Of a DNA stretch of 64,000 nucleotides, positions 23,076-32,061 are shown in pieces. Location of the stretch: assembly GCA_046342195.1 (NCBI GenBank), contig JBKDQE010000042.1:1-64000 (forward strand). Direction: 5' to 3'. The stretch comes from CANHBY01 sp046342195. Its GTDB lineage: Bacteria > Pseudomonadota > Gammaproteobacteria > Burkholderiales > Burkholderiaceae_C. Every line of letters begins with the position of its first letter. Position 1 is the first letter of the stretch. The position numbers and the translations under genes are program-made. The notes under the pieces were generated by a model that saw nothing but the letters and a program-made list of their open reading frames with translations, ran no database searches and had not been told where the DNA came from.

Positions 23076-25124
23076 ATGCCATCTATGAGTACATACGCAC
23101 TTTTTGAAGAATCTGGCAAATTTCAGGCTGGGCGGGTGATGTCCGGGGCCGAGACGTCACTGCAAGTCGAGCTGGAATCAGGCAAGCGGGTCAAGGTCAA
23201 GTTGGCCCAAGTGATGTTGCGATTTGATCGCCCCGAGCCTGCCGATTTGCTCACCCAAGCTCAGGGGCTGGCTCAGGAGATTGATCTGGATCTGGCTTGG
23301 GAATTTGCCACCGACGAAGACTTTCATTTTCTCGATTTTGCCCGTGACTACTTTAGCGCCCAAGCCCACGTCACCCAACAAGCCGCCGCCTTGTTCCGGC
23401 TTTTTGAAGCGCCTCATTATTTCCGGCGCTTGGGCAAAGGGCAATTCAAAAAAGCTTCCGCCGAAGTTCTGCAAGCAGCGCTTGCAGGCATTGAACGGAA
23501 AAAACAAATGGCGGCCCAAATAGACGGCTGGGCCCAGGAGCTGATCGCAGGTCAGTGCCCCCCACCGGTGTATGAACAAATCTATAAAATTTTATTCAAA
23601 CCTGACAAAAACGCGCCCGAGTACAAGGCCGTGGTAGAAGCCGCCAAGCGTTCGAAGCACTCGCCCCTAGACCTCCTGAAAGCTGCAGGTGCCATTGACT
23701 CTCCTTACCAGTTTCACTGGCGACGATTTTTGTTTGAACACTTTCCCCAAGGCACAAGCTTTCCCGCCTTGTCTGTACCGCTACTCAAAGAAAACCTGCC
23801 TGCATCTGAGGTGCAGGCCTTCTCCATCGACGACTCTTCAACCACCGAAATTGACGATGCACTCTCGGTGCAAGGTATAGGCTCAGGAAAAGTCACTTTG
23901 GGCATTCACATCGCAGCCCCGGCCCTGGCCATCAGCCCTGGCAGCCCTCTCGATAAAGTCGCCCGTGATCGTCTTTCCACTGTTTACATGCCAGGGCATA
24001 AACTCACTATGCTGCCCGCCGAGGTGGTGAGCTCTTACACACTGTCAGAAGGACGCCTGTGCCCTGCTGTGTCACTCTATTTGGAGCTGGATGAATCTAC
24101 GCTGGCTATCATGTCCACACAAACCCGGGTTGAAAGGGTTCTGATTGCCGCTAATTTACGTCATGACCAACTTGAATCGGTGGTGACCGTTGAAACCCTG
24201 ACCGGCACATCTGAGGCCTCATACCCGTTTGCTGCCGAATTGGCCTTTGCATTTCGCTTGGCTCTGCACCTGAAAGCTGTCCGCGAAGAGGTGCGGGGCA
24301 AGCCCGAAAACTTTAATCGCCCAGATTACAGCTTCAACCTGGAGGGAGTAGAGCAAGAACCCACAGGCCAAGAACGTGTTGACATCAGTGTGCGTAGCCG
24401 AGGTGCTCCGCTCGACCTCATTGTGGCTGAAACAATGATTCTGGCCAACAGCACTTGGGGAGCATGGTTGGCTCAATGTGGGGTCCCTGGCATTTACCGC
24501 AGCCAAGCCAGCATGGCGCCCGGAGTAAAGGTGCGCATGGGAACCAAGCCAGCCCCTCATGCGGGCATGGGTGTGGCGCAGTACACCTGGGCCACTTCGC
24601 CTCTTCGACGCTATGTGGATCTTGTCAACCAATGGCAAATTGTTGCTTGCGCGCGACACGGGCTCACTGCGGCCTTGGTCGCCCCCTTCAAGCCCAAAGA
24701 TGCTGCGCTGTTTGCCATTATTTCGGGCTTTGATGCGGCCTATGCCGGCTATAACGGTTTTCAGTCAAGCATAGAGCGCTACTGGGCCCTGCAATATTTG
24801 CTTCAAAATGGCCTGACCGAATTGGATGCCACTGTCATGAAAGAAGGCTTGGTTCGAGCGGAGTCCCTGCCTTTGGTATTTAAAGCCCATGGAGCTGACT
24901 CTTTGGTGCGGGGAACAAAAGTTCGTGTGCGCGTTTTGGGCACAGACTTATTAACCCTTGATCTCCATGCCACAGTCATTGCGCAACAGGGGCCCAGCCC
25001 AGAAACTGGGCTGACACCTGCAGACACTCAAGCCCCTGATGACCTCCACGACGACCCCGCCGACAATGCGGGCCCTATCACTTTGGCCATCGACTTGCAA
25101 GAGTCCCCACCCGACAATGGATGA
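23076..25124 (+). CDS. RNase II/RNB-family exoribonuclease
   Basis: A 682-residue 3'-5' exoribonuclease. The RNB catalytic domain begins around AFSIDDSSTTEIDDALSV with the Asp cluster that binds magnesium, and continues through TVYMPGHKLTMLP, YTLSEGRLCPAVSL and YTWATSPLRRYVDLVNQWQ. The N-terminal S1/cold-shock part is diverged, as in betaproteobacterial VacB/RNB proteins beside aroE. A second ATG at 23085 is an alternative start. The stop overlaps the next start by ATGA. Confidence 0.85.
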   Translation: MPSMSTYALFEESGKFQAGRVMSGAETSLQVELESGKRVKVKLAQVMLRFDRPEPADLLTQAQGLAQEIDLDLAWEFATDEDFHFLDFARDYFSAQAHVTQQAAALFRLFEAPHYFRRLGKGQFKKASAEVLQAALAGIERKKQMAAQIDGWAQELIAGQCPPPVYEQIYKILFKPDKNAPEYKAVVEAAKRSKHSPLDLLKAAGAIDSPYQFHWRRFLFEHFPQGTSFPALSVPLLKENLPASEVQAFSIDDSSTTEIDDALSVQGIGSGKVTLGIHIAAPALAISPGSPLDKVARDRLSTVYMPGHKLTMLPAEVVSSYTLSEGRLCPAVSLYLELDESTLAIMSTQTRVERVLIAANLRHDQLESVVTVETLTGTSEASYPFAAELAFAFRLALHLKAVREEVRGKPENFNRPDYSFNLEGVEQEPTGQERVDISVRSRGAPLDLIVAETMILANSTWGAWLAQCGVPGIYRSQASMAPGVKVRMGTKPAPHAGMGVAQYTWATSPLRRYVDLVNQWQIVACARHGLTAALVAPFKPKDAALFAIISGFDAAYAGYNGFQSSIERYWALQYLLQNGLTELDATVMKEGLVRAESLPLVFKAHGADSLVRGTKVRVRVLGTDLLTLDLHATVIAQQGPSPETGLTPADTQAPDDLHDDPADNAGPITLAIDLQESPPDNG

Positions 25125-25984
25125 TGCCGACTATGTTTAAAAACCTCAGCACTTTTCATTTGGCCATGGTTTTTTCACTGACTTTTCATGGCTTATTGTT
25201 GTTTGTCAAATTTGTAGACCCTGAAGGTTTCAACAAAATCTTCAAGGACATTCCCCTTGAAGTGATTTTGGTCAATTCGAAATCCACTGAGCCGCCCCTG
25301 AAGGCTGAAGCGATTGCCCAAGCTTCTTTGGCAGGAGGCGGGGATGTCGAAAAAGGCCGTGCCACATCGCCTCTGGCCCCCTCCCCAACCACCGAAATAG
25401 GAAATGCCGACGACACCAGCCAGAAGCAAGTTGAGCAGCTTCAGCAATACCAGCAACGTATCCTGGCTGACTTGCGTTCTCAATTGGCAGCCTTGCCCGC
25501 TCCGGACGCCCACAAAGATCAAGGTTCTCCGACCGATCGTGCCCAAGAAGAAAAGCGCCGTCATCTGGTTGATCAATTGGCAGAAATTGAGCGCCGCATC
25601 AATGAGGAAAATGCCCGCCCGAAAAAGCGCTACGTCAGCCCCTCGACCCGGGAAGAAGTTTATGCCCTCTATTACAGCCGCTTTAAAAATAAGGTCGAAG
25701 ACCGTGGCACCGCCAATTTTCCCGAGTTCCGTGGCCGCAAACTCTACGGCGACCTGATCATGATCATCACCGTAGACAGCGACGGATACGTCATCAACAC
25801 CGAAATTCCCAATTCTTCCGGCGACCCGCGTCTTGATCGTCAAGCCACGGCAATTGTCAAGGCCAGCGCTCCCTTTGGTCGGTTCACCCCCGAAATGCGC
25901 CGCCAATTTGACCAGCTTGTCATTACGTCAAAGTTCCGTTTCTCCAGGGAAGATGGGCTGCAAACCACAGTGACGGCCAACTGA
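25121..25984 (+). CDS. TonB-family energy transducer-like protein
   Basis: A 287-residue protein with one N-terminal membrane segment (about 12-30, FHLAMVFSLTFHGLLLFVKF), a long periplasmic linker with a coiled coil (about 100-165, Q/E/R rich), and a C-terminal TonB-like domain (ITVDSDGYVINTEIPNSSGDPRLDRQA). Such proteins couple the proton motive force to outer-membrane receptors, but no exbB/exbD is adjacent, so the partner is unknown. Translationally coupled to the RNase gene; aroE follows after 26 bp. Confidence 0.75.
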   Translation: MMPTMFKNLSTFHLAMVFSLTFHGLLLFVKFVDPEGFNKIFKDIPLEVILVNSKSTEPPLKAEAIAQASLAGGGDVEKGRATSPLAPSPTTEIGNADDTSQKQVEQLQQYQQRILADLRSQLAALPAPDAHKDQGSPTDRAQEEKRRHLVDQLAEIERRINEENARPKKRYVSPSTREEVYALYYSRFKNKVEDRGTANFPEFRGRKLYGDLIMIITVDSDGYVINTEIPNSSGDPRLDRQATAIVKASAPFGRFTPEMRRQFDQLVITSKFRFSREDGLQTTVTAN

Positions 25985-26010
25985 TCCCTTCATGACTGCA
26001 TCACCCTATC

Positions 26011-26871
26011 GTGACCCGCCCCCCACCCACCTCCATTTATGCTGTTTTAGGCAACCCCGTGGCGCACAGTCAGTCTCCATGGATTCATACAGAATTTGCC
26101 AGGCAAACAGGGCAATCCCTGCGCTATGACAAGTGTCTGGTGCCAGAAGGTGGCTTTTCCCGCCATGTTCACGAATTTGCTGCCTCCAGCAACCCGCCTG
26201 CTCATGGCTGCAATATCACCATCCCCTTCAAAACAGAAGCTTTCTTTTTGGCGCAGCGTCATACAAAGCGGGCCTTGCTGGCGGCCGCAGCCAATACTCT
26301 GCGTTTTGATTCAGAAGGCTGGCTGGCAGACAACACCGACGGCGTAGGCTTGGTACAAGACATTCAAATCAATGCAGGCGTTCAGCTTCAAGGTTTACGC
26401 ATTTTGCTGATCGGAGCCGGTGGGGCGGCATCGGGAGCATTGGGGCCCTTGCTTCAAGCTTGTCCTGAAGAAATCATCATCGCCAACCGGACACTCGATA
26501 AAGCTCAAACCTTGGTCCATCGCCATCAAGAGGTGGCAGGATCCACCCATCTCGAGGCCCGAAACCTTGATCAATGTGGGCAGCATTATGATGTCGTTAT
26601 CAATGCCAGTTCCAGCAGCTTGGCGGGCAGAGCCCTGCCCGTGGCAACAAGTGTTTTCAAACCAGGCTGTTTGGCGCTTGACATGATGTACGGCCCGGCG
26701 GCCCAGTTTTTCATCGAAGTGGCTGCCCAACAAGGGGCCATGGCTCGCGATGGCCTGGGCATGTTGGTTGAACAAGCGGCCGAAGCTTTTCATCTTTGGC
26801 TCGGAATCAGGCCCCATACCAAGCCTGTGTTGGCCGCATTACGCCAACGCCTGGGCCACAGCACTAATTGA
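26011..26871 (+). CDS. aroE: Shikimate dehydrogenase (NADP)
   Basis: A 286-residue enzyme of chorismate synthesis reducing 3-dehydroshikimate. Shikimate site AVLGNPVAHSQSPWIHTEFA and catalytic Lys in NITIPFKTEAF; NTDGVGLVQDI; NADP fold LLIGAGGAASGAL and NRTLDKAQ; C-terminal DGLGMLVEQAAEAFHLWLG. The start is GTG at 26011, as the upstream ATG is in another frame. Followed directly by mtgA. Confidence 0.93.
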   Translation: MTRPPPTSIYAVLGNPVAHSQSPWIHTEFARQTGQSLRYDKCLVPEGGFSRHVHEFAASSNPPAHGCNITIPFKTEAFFLAQRHTKRALLAAAANTLRFDSEGWLADNTDGVGLVQDIQINAGVQLQGLRILLIGAGGAASGALGPLLQACPEEIIIANRTLDKAQTLVHRHQEVAGSTHLEARNLDQCGQHYDVVINASSSSLAGRALPVATSVFKPGCLALDMMYGPAAQFFIEVAAQQGAMARDGLGMLVEQAAEAFHLWLGIRPHTKPVLAALRQRLGHSTN

Positions 26872-26879
26872 TCCCTTCC

Positions 26880-27668
26880 ATGCGCTGGCTTCAACACTGG
26901 ATACGATTGATTGCGCTCACTTTACTGAGCACAGTGGCTTTGCAGCTGTTTTTTCTCAGCCGTATTGCCCTGATGTCGGTCAGTTCGCCCCAATCTACCA
27001 GCCTCCAGCGCTCGGAAGCCTGGCGCCTGATTAAGCAAGAGAAGCCCATCCACTGGCAACAATCGTGGGTTGATTACGCTGACATGGCCCACCATTTGAA
27101 ACGCGCCGTGATTGCCTCAGAAGATGCTGGCTTTGCTGAACACAGCGGCGTTGATTGGGATGCCCTGGAAAAAGCCTGGGAAAAAAATCAAAAAGCTCAA
27201 GAGCAAGCTGATCGTATCAACGAACAAATCACCCGCGCGAATCAAGCATTTCAAAACTTCAGCAAACCTCTCAAACTGACCAAACCAACGGTGCAAGCCA
27301 AGGTGATCGGAGGGTCCACCATCTCACAGCAATTGGCCAAAAATTTATTTCTTGGCACCGAGCGTAACTTGGCCCGAAAAGGGCAGGAGTTTATTATTAC
27401 GATGATGCTCGAAGGCTTTTTGTCAAAACAACGGTTATTCGAAATTTACTTGAACCATATCGAATGGGGTGAGGGTATCTTTGGCGCTCAAGCGGCAGCC
27501 TACGCTTACCATCGGGTATCGGTGGATCAATTAAACTCTTATCAAGCTGCCCAGCTCGCTGTCATGCTGCCCGCGCCTAAAAGATTTGAAAAAAAGCGAG
27601 AGTCGCCCTACCTGCGCAGTCGTGCAGCAGTCATCCGCGCCCGTATGGGGTCTGTTGAATTGCCTTGA
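26880..27668 (+). CDS. mtgA: Monofunctional biosynthetic peptidoglycan transglycosylase
   Basis: A 262-residue GT51 enzyme polymerising lipid II. N-terminal membrane anchor (about 5-30, IRLIALTLLSTVALQLFFLS), catalytic Glu in VIASEDAGFAEHSGVDWDA, second motif GGSTISQQLAKNLFL, and LEIYLNHIEWGEG-like segment. A 40-residue insertion rich in Lys/Gln (EKNQKAQEQADRINEQ) sits after the first motif, longer than in E. coli. The ATG at 26880 lies 9 bp after the aroE stop. Confidence 0.92.
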   Translation: MRWLQHWIRLIALTLLSTVALQLFFLSRIALMSVSSPQSTSLQRSEAWRLIKQEKPIHWQQSWVDYADMAHHLKRAVIASEDAGFAEHSGVDWDALEKAWEKNQKAQEQADRINEQITRANQAFQNFSKPLKLTKPTVQAKVIGGSTISQQLAKNLFLGTERNLARKGQEFIITMMLEGFLSKQRLFEIYLNHIEWGEGIFGAQAAAYAYHRVSVDQLNSYQAAQLAVMLPAPKRFEKKRESPYLRSRAAVIRARMGSVELP

Positions 27669-27770
27669 CGGCGGCCCCCAAGGGGCCGAACGCCACAACA
27701 CAGCGAAGCCTTTGCTTGATTACTCCTGTCTTTATATGCAATCAGACATCCCGTGCCAGGAAAGCCTTCC

Positions 27771-28286
27771 ATGAAACGCCGTCATTTTCTACCTGCCCTG
27801 ATGGGCTTGACAGCGGGCGCGGGTGGCATCAGTCTGTTTGTTTTTCATGAAAAGCGTAGAACCGAACAAGCGCGGCGTGAGGCCAAATTCTGGCGCCTTG
27901 AGTTTTTATCTCCTGAGGGCAGGGTTATTGCTTTATCACAATTTAAAGGCCGCCCCCTTTTGCTGAATTTTTGGGCAACCTGGTGCCCCCCTTGCCTAAA
28001 AGAAATGCCCCTGCTGAGCCACTTTCAACGCAATCAAGGCTCGCAGGGTTGGCAAGTGCTGGGTTTGGCGATTGACGCCGTTCCTCCAGTCAAGGCTTAT
28101 TTGAAACAAAATCCGATGGAATTCGACATTGGTATTGCCGGTTTTGATGGGCTTGATCTGGCGTTCGAACTGGGCAACTCGACGCGACAACTCCCATTTT
28201 CAGTGCTCTTTAACCGCGAAGGTACCGTTATCGGGCGCCAATTGGGTGTTCTGACTGCACCTGATTTGGCCCAGCTACAGGGCTGA
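27771..28286 (+). CDS. TlpA/ResA-like periplasmic thioredoxin
   Basis: A 171-residue redoxin with an N-terminal anchor or signal (MKRRHFLPALMGLTAG, a twin-Arg-like start only by chance) and active site LLNFWATWCPPCLKEMP. The cis-Pro region is RQLPFSVLFNREG. Family members reduce disulphides in cytochrome c maturation or protect periplasmic proteins. No partner genes nearby; 100 bp separates it from mtgA. Confidence 0.85.
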   Translation: MKRRHFLPALMGLTAGAGGISLFVFHEKRRTEQARREAKFWRLEFLSPEGRVIALSQFKGRPLLLNFWATWCPPCLKEMPLLSHFQRNQGSQGWQVLGLAIDAVPPVKAYLKQNPMEFDIGIAGFDGLDLAFELGNSTRQLPFSVLFNREGTVIGRQLGVLTAPDLAQLQG

Positions 28287-28614
28287 ATCCTGCAGCGGTT
28301 CCTTAGTGGGGCCACCCTCAAGACACCTGTCGGTTAAGAAAGGTTCTGAAAGCAATTAATTTTGCATCAATGAACCGCATTTGCTTTCATTGCGCATAAA
28401 CTTTAAGAAATTCTGCAAACTCCCCCGTGGCGATCGCAGGCTTTGTCAAATTGTGCCTGCGGTGTTGGTTTTCTGGCCTGTAGCGTCCGCGACAGGCTGT
28501 GCAATCCACCTTGCACTGACGCCCGGCAAAGCCATGGTCATTCAAAATGAGGGTTGCAGATTGTCCTTTACATTTTTTGATGCCTTTGGGCTTTACCCCA
28601 GGGCTATTTCGTCA
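28287..28614. other. Intergenic region holding a palindromic repeat, before aroQ
   Basis: This 328-bp gap starts with a half-site of the dispersed repeat (TGCAGCGGTTCCTTAGTGG at 28289-28307) and contains a longer copy at 28409-28562. The plus frame is open from 28381 into aroQ, but the predicted residues come from the repeat and have no protein-like pattern. I see no clear promoter. Confidence 0.5.
28409..28562. repeat. Copy of the dispersed palindromic intergenic repeat
   Basis: Aligns over most of its length with 56495-56658: the left end TTCTGCAAACTCCCCC then GGCGATCGCA, an interior GGCCTGTAG...CCGCGACAGGC, and right end GAGGGTTGCAGA. The hairpin GCCTGT/ACAGGC (28476-28497) is conserved in both copies while flanking bases vary, suggesting structure is what is kept. 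Confidence 0.6.
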
Positions 28615-29052
28615 ATGCAAATTCTCGTTCTCCACGGCCCTAACCTAAATTTACTTGGCACACGCGAGCCCAAGCTTTATGGCTCGACAACCCTACAGGA
28701 AATTAACGACGATTTGCTGCAAATTGCCACACAATCGGGTGCCAAACTGCAAATTTTTCAAAGCAATCACGAAGGCGCACTGATTGATCGGGTTCAAGCA
28801 GCCCTCACTGATGGAACCTGCTTTATCATCATCAACCCGGCGGCATTGACGCATACCAGCATTGCCCTGCGTGATGCCTTGGCGGCCGTGAACCTGCCTT
28901 TTGTAGAAGTTCACCTGTCTAACGTGTATCGGCGCGAATCATTTCGCCATCATTCTTATTTTTCTGATCTGGCCCAAGGCGTGATTTGTGGTTTGGGCCC
29001 CTCGGGTTATCGTGCTGCCTTGGCTTATGCCTTGCAACAGTCGGCACACTGA
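28615..29052 (+). CDS. aroQ: 3-dehydroquinate dehydratase, type II
   Basis: A 145-residue dodecameric dehydratase of the shikimate pathway. Start MQILVLHGPNLNLLGTREP matches the family exactly and holds the catalytic Tyr region (LYGSTTL); further motifs are FQSNHEGALIDRV, INPAALTHTSIALRDAL and EVHLSNVYRRESFRHHS. The longer open frame upstream is repeat sequence and rejected. Upstream of accBC, a typical betaproteobacterial order. Confidence 0.95.
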   Translation: MQILVLHGPNLNLLGTREPKLYGSTTLQEINDDLLQIATQSGAKLQIFQSNHEGALIDRVQAALTDGTCFIIINPAALTHTSIALRDALAAVNLPFVEVHLSNVYRRESFRHHSYFSDLAQGVICGLGPSGYRAALAYALQQSAH

Positions 29053-29093
29053 ACCCGACGATCGCTTCACAGCCCCTGTCCTAACTTCTTAGA

Positions 29094-29579
29094 ATGACCA
29101 TGGATCTTCGCAAGCTTAAGACCTTGATTGATTTGGTGTCTGAATCCAATATTTCAGAACTGGAAATTACTGAGGCTGATGGCAAAGTCAGAATTTTGAA
29201 GTCTGAACCACCCACTGCGGCAGGCCATGCGCCTTCCCAGCCTGCCTATCAGGCAGCCCCCACTGTCATCAATCCGATGCAAGCGGCTTCGCCGATGGCA
29301 ACGTCGATGACGGCACCAGTTTCTCCTGCCCCGGCCATCGAAACCAGTCATGCGGTCAAATCACCCATGGTCGGCACTTTTTACCGTTCAGCCACCCCGG
29401 GTGGCAAGCCCTTTGTTGAATTGGGGAGCTCAGTCAAAGAGGGTGACCCTATTTGCATCATTGAAGCCATGAAAATCATGAACGAGATTGAAGCCGATCA
29501 ATCAGGCACTATTACCCGCATTCTCTGCGAAGATGGTCAAGCCGTAGAGTTTGGTCAAACTCTGTTCATGATTGAGTAA
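29094..29579 (+). CDS. accB: Biotin carboxyl carrier protein of acetyl-CoA carboxylase
   Basis: A 161-residue carrier that shuttles carboxyl-biotin in fatty-acid synthesis. The N-terminal helix DLRKLKTLIDLVSESNISELEI, a Pro/Ala/Gln linker (about 45-85) and the biotinyl domain from SPMVGTFYRSATPGG to the biotinylation site EAMKIMNEIEAD, the Lys within EAMKIM being modified. A second ATG at 29100 is an alternative start. accC follows after a 150-bp gap that contains repeat sequence. Confidence 0.95.
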   Translation: MTMDLRKLKTLIDLVSESNISELEITEADGKVRILKSEPPTAAGHAPSQPAYQAAPTVINPMQAASPMATSMTAPVSPAPAIETSHAVKSPMVGTFYRSATPGGKPFVELGSSVKEGDPICIIEAMKIMNEIEADQSGTITRILCEDGQAVEFGQTLFMIE

Positions 29580-29600
29580 CTGCCTCATCGATCCCATCCT

Positions 29601-29702
29601 TGGGTTTCTGGCCTGCTGCACACCCAAGAGCGTCTGCGAAAATCAGCTTGCATTCACTCTCCAGCCAAGACGCGCTCGTTTAGAAGGGGTTTGGCAGAGT
29701 TT
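29601..29702. repeat. Partial copy of the dispersed palindromic repeat between accB and accC
   Basis: The segment from GGCCTGCTGC through GCGAAAATCAGCTTG to GGGGTTTGGCAGAG lines up with the right two-thirds of the copy at 56495-56658. It interrupts what is usually a tight accB-accC spacing. The hairpin core is altered here. Confidence 0.5.
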
Positions 29703-29729
29703 TTCTTAGGCGTCTGACCCAAAGTAACT

Positions 29730-31079
29730 ATGTTCAAAAAAATTCTCATCGCGAACCGAGGCGAAATTGCCCTTCGTATTCAGCGTGCCTGCCGTGAATT
29801 AAATATTCAATCCGTGGTTGTTTACTCGGAAGCCGATCGCGATGCCAAATATGTCAAATTGGCCGATGAAGCGGTTTGCATTGGCCCTGCGGCGTCGGCT
29901 CAAAGTTATCTGAATATGCCGGCCATCATCGCCACAGCCGAAGTCACGGATGCAGAAGCGATTCATCCTGGCTACGGATTCCTTTCTGAAAATGCCAACT
30001 TCGCTGAACGGGTTGAGCAAAGCGGCTTCACTTTTATCGGGCCCACCCCTGAGGCCATCCGAATCATGGGAGACAAGGTCTCCGCCAAGCAAGCCATGAT
30101 CAAAGCCGGGGTCCCCTGTGTGCCCGGATCGGAAGGAGCCTTGCCGGAAGATTCCAAAGAAATTATCAAAATTGCAAGATCTATTGGTTACCCGGTGATT
30201 ATCAAGGCTGCAGGCGGTGGAGGCGGACGCGGGATGCGGGTCGTGCACACCGAAGCGGCACTCATCCATGCCGTTCAAACCACCCGATCTGAAGCTGGAG
30301 CTGCTTTCAGTAACTCTCAGGTATACATGGAAAAATTTCTGGAAAATCCTCGTCATATCGAGATCCAGGTTTTAGCTGATCAACATAAAAATGCAGTTTG
30401 GCTTGGGGAGCGCGATTGCTCGATGCAGCGTCGTCATCAAAAAATCATTGAAGAAGCGCCTGCACCGGGCATTCCGCGCCGGATCATTGAGCGTATCGGT
30501 GACCGTTGCGCAAGCGCCTGCAAAAAAATTGCTTATCGTGGCGCAGGCACATTCGAGTTTCTTTATGAAAGCGGGGAGTTCTACTTCATTGAAATGAACA
30601 CGCGTGTGCAAGTGGAGCACCCTGTCACTGAATGGGTCACAGGCATTGATATCGTGCAACAACAAATTCGTATTGCTGCCAACGAGAAATTGCCGTTTTC
30701 CCAGCGGCAAATTCAACTCAAAGGTCATGCCATTGAGTGCCGTGTGAACGCCGAAGACCCCTACAAATTCACGCCCTCACCAGGCCGCATCTCGACCTGG
30801 CATGCTCCCGGCGGCCCGGGTGTCCGAGTTGACTCACATGCTTACACCAATTACTTGGTACCACCTCACTATGATTCCATGATCGGCAAAATCATTACCC
30901 ATGGCGACACCCGTGAACAAGCCTTGGCCCGCATGCGAATCGCTTTATCTGAAATGGTGGTAGAAGGCATCTCAACAAATATTCCGCTGCACCGAGAACT
31001 GCTGGCAGATGCCAAATTTTTGGAAGGTGGCACGAATATTCATTACCTTGAAAGCTGGATGAACCAACGAAGCCGCTGA
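29730..31079 (+). CDS. accC: Biotin carboxylase subunit of acetyl-CoA carboxylase
   Basis: A 449-residue ATP-grasp enzyme carboxylating the biotin on AccB. N-terminal MFKKILIANRGEIALRI; PGYGFLSENANFAE; Gly-rich ATP loop AAGGGGGRGMRVV; and EMNTRVQVEHPVTEWVTGID with the catalytic residues. Full length for the family. Stop is one base before the prmA ATG, implying coupling. Confidence 0.96.
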   Translation: MFKKILIANRGEIALRIQRACRELNIQSVVVYSEADRDAKYVKLADEAVCIGPAASAQSYLNMPAIIATAEVTDAEAIHPGYGFLSENANFAERVEQSGFTFIGPTPEAIRIMGDKVSAKQAMIKAGVPCVPGSEGALPEDSKEIIKIARSIGYPVIIKAAGGGGGRGMRVVHTEAALIHAVQTTRSEAGAAFSNSQVYMEKFLENPRHIEIQVLADQHKNAVWLGERDCSMQRRHQKIIEEAPAPGIPRRIIERIGDRCASACKKIAYRGAGTFEFLYESGEFYFIEMNTRVQVEHPVTEWVTGIDIVQQQIRIAANEKLPFSQRQIQLKGHAIECRVNAEDPYKFTPSPGRISTWHAPGGPGVRVDSHAYTNYLVPPHYDSMIGKIITHGDTREQALARMRIALSEMVVEGISTNIPLHRELLADAKFLEGGTNIHYLESWMNQRSR

Positions 31080-31080
31080 G

Positions 31081-31983
31081 ATGTTTGAACTAGAACTGCA
31101 AACCACTGGCGAATGGGCAGAAACGCTCTCAGAGGCCCTGATCAATGAATTAGGGGCCGTGTCAGTCAGCGTCGAAGATGCTCATGCCAACACCGAATCT
31201 GAGCAAGCCTTGTTTGGAGAACCAGGGCTGCCACCACCGGTCCAAGGCTGGGATCACTCCATTATTAAAACCTTGTTCCTTGAAAAATTCCTGGCACTGG
31301 AGGCCCTGGCCTTGATTCAGTCTCAAGACTGGGCTGACGCTGTCAAGGTAGGCCCTTTGGTAAGCGTGCCAGACCAAGACTGGGTTCGATTGACTCAATC
31401 ACAATTTAACCCCGTGCAGATCACTCCGAGTTTTTGGGTGGTACCTACTTGGCATGAACCGCCAGAGCAAGCCCGTCATGTGATTCGCCTTGACCCAGGG
31501 CTGGCCTTTGGAACCGGCACTCACCCTACCACTCGCATGTGTCTTCGATGGCTGGCTCAGCAAGCTCACCCTGAACAGCCATGGCCCAGTGTGCTTGATT
31601 ATGGCTGCGGCTCAGGTATCTTGGCTATCGGAGCGGCCTTGCTTGGGGCCCAAAACGTCATGGCGGTCGATATTGATCCTGCTGCTCTCATTTCATGCCG
31701 AAGCAATGCCCAAGCCAATGCTGTCAGGCTCATTGTGGGTTTACCAGAAATAGCCCAAGGACCTTTCAATGTGGTGCTGGCCAATATTTTGGCCACCCCA
31801 CTTCAACTTCTCGCACCTGTTTTGTGCAATTTGGTACAACCCGGAGGCTCTTTGGTTTTGGCGGGCATCCTCAAGCGGCAAGAACAAGTATTGCAAAGCG
31901 TCTACGCCGATCACCTCACCCTGAAGGTATCTGACGAAGAAGATGGCTGGATCTTGATGACAGCCCAACGTGAGCCCCTATGA
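31081..31983 (+). CDS. prmA: Ribosomal protein L11 methyltransferase
   Basis: A 300-residue SAM-dependent enzyme trimethylating ribosomal protein L11. N-terminal recognition domain (about 1-100), then the signature DPGLAFGTGTHPTTRMCL, SAM-binding VLDYGCGSGILAIGA, acidic VDIDPAA and catalytic loop VLANILATPL. Its position right after accC is standard in betaproteobacteria. Confidence 0.95.
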   Translation: MFELELQTTGEWAETLSEALINELGAVSVSVEDAHANTESEQALFGEPGLPPPVQGWDHSIIKTLFLEKFLALEALALIQSQDWADAVKVGPLVSVPDQDWVRLTQSQFNPVQITPSFWVVPTWHEPPEQARHVIRLDPGLAFGTGTHPTTRMCLRWLAQQAHPEQPWPSVLDYGCGSGILAIGAALLGAQNVMAVDIDPAALISCRSNAQANAVRLIVGLPEIAQGPFNVVLANILATPLQLLAPVLCNLVQPGGSLVLAGILKRQEQVLQSVYADHLTLKVSDEEDGWILMTAQREPL

Positions 31984-32061
31984 TTCCGAATATCACAATC
32001 GGTGCTTCAACCTGCCTCTTGCCCATGTGTCAGGTTCAGTTTCCAGAATGATCTTTGCCCC

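Noticed and set aside
25193..25906. A 237-codon minus-strand open frame
   Set aside because: Antisense shadow of the TonB-like gene; no family resemblance.
28381..28614. N-terminal extension of aroQ
   Set aside because: The extension lies in a dispersed repeat and AroQ proteins begin at MQILVLHGPN.
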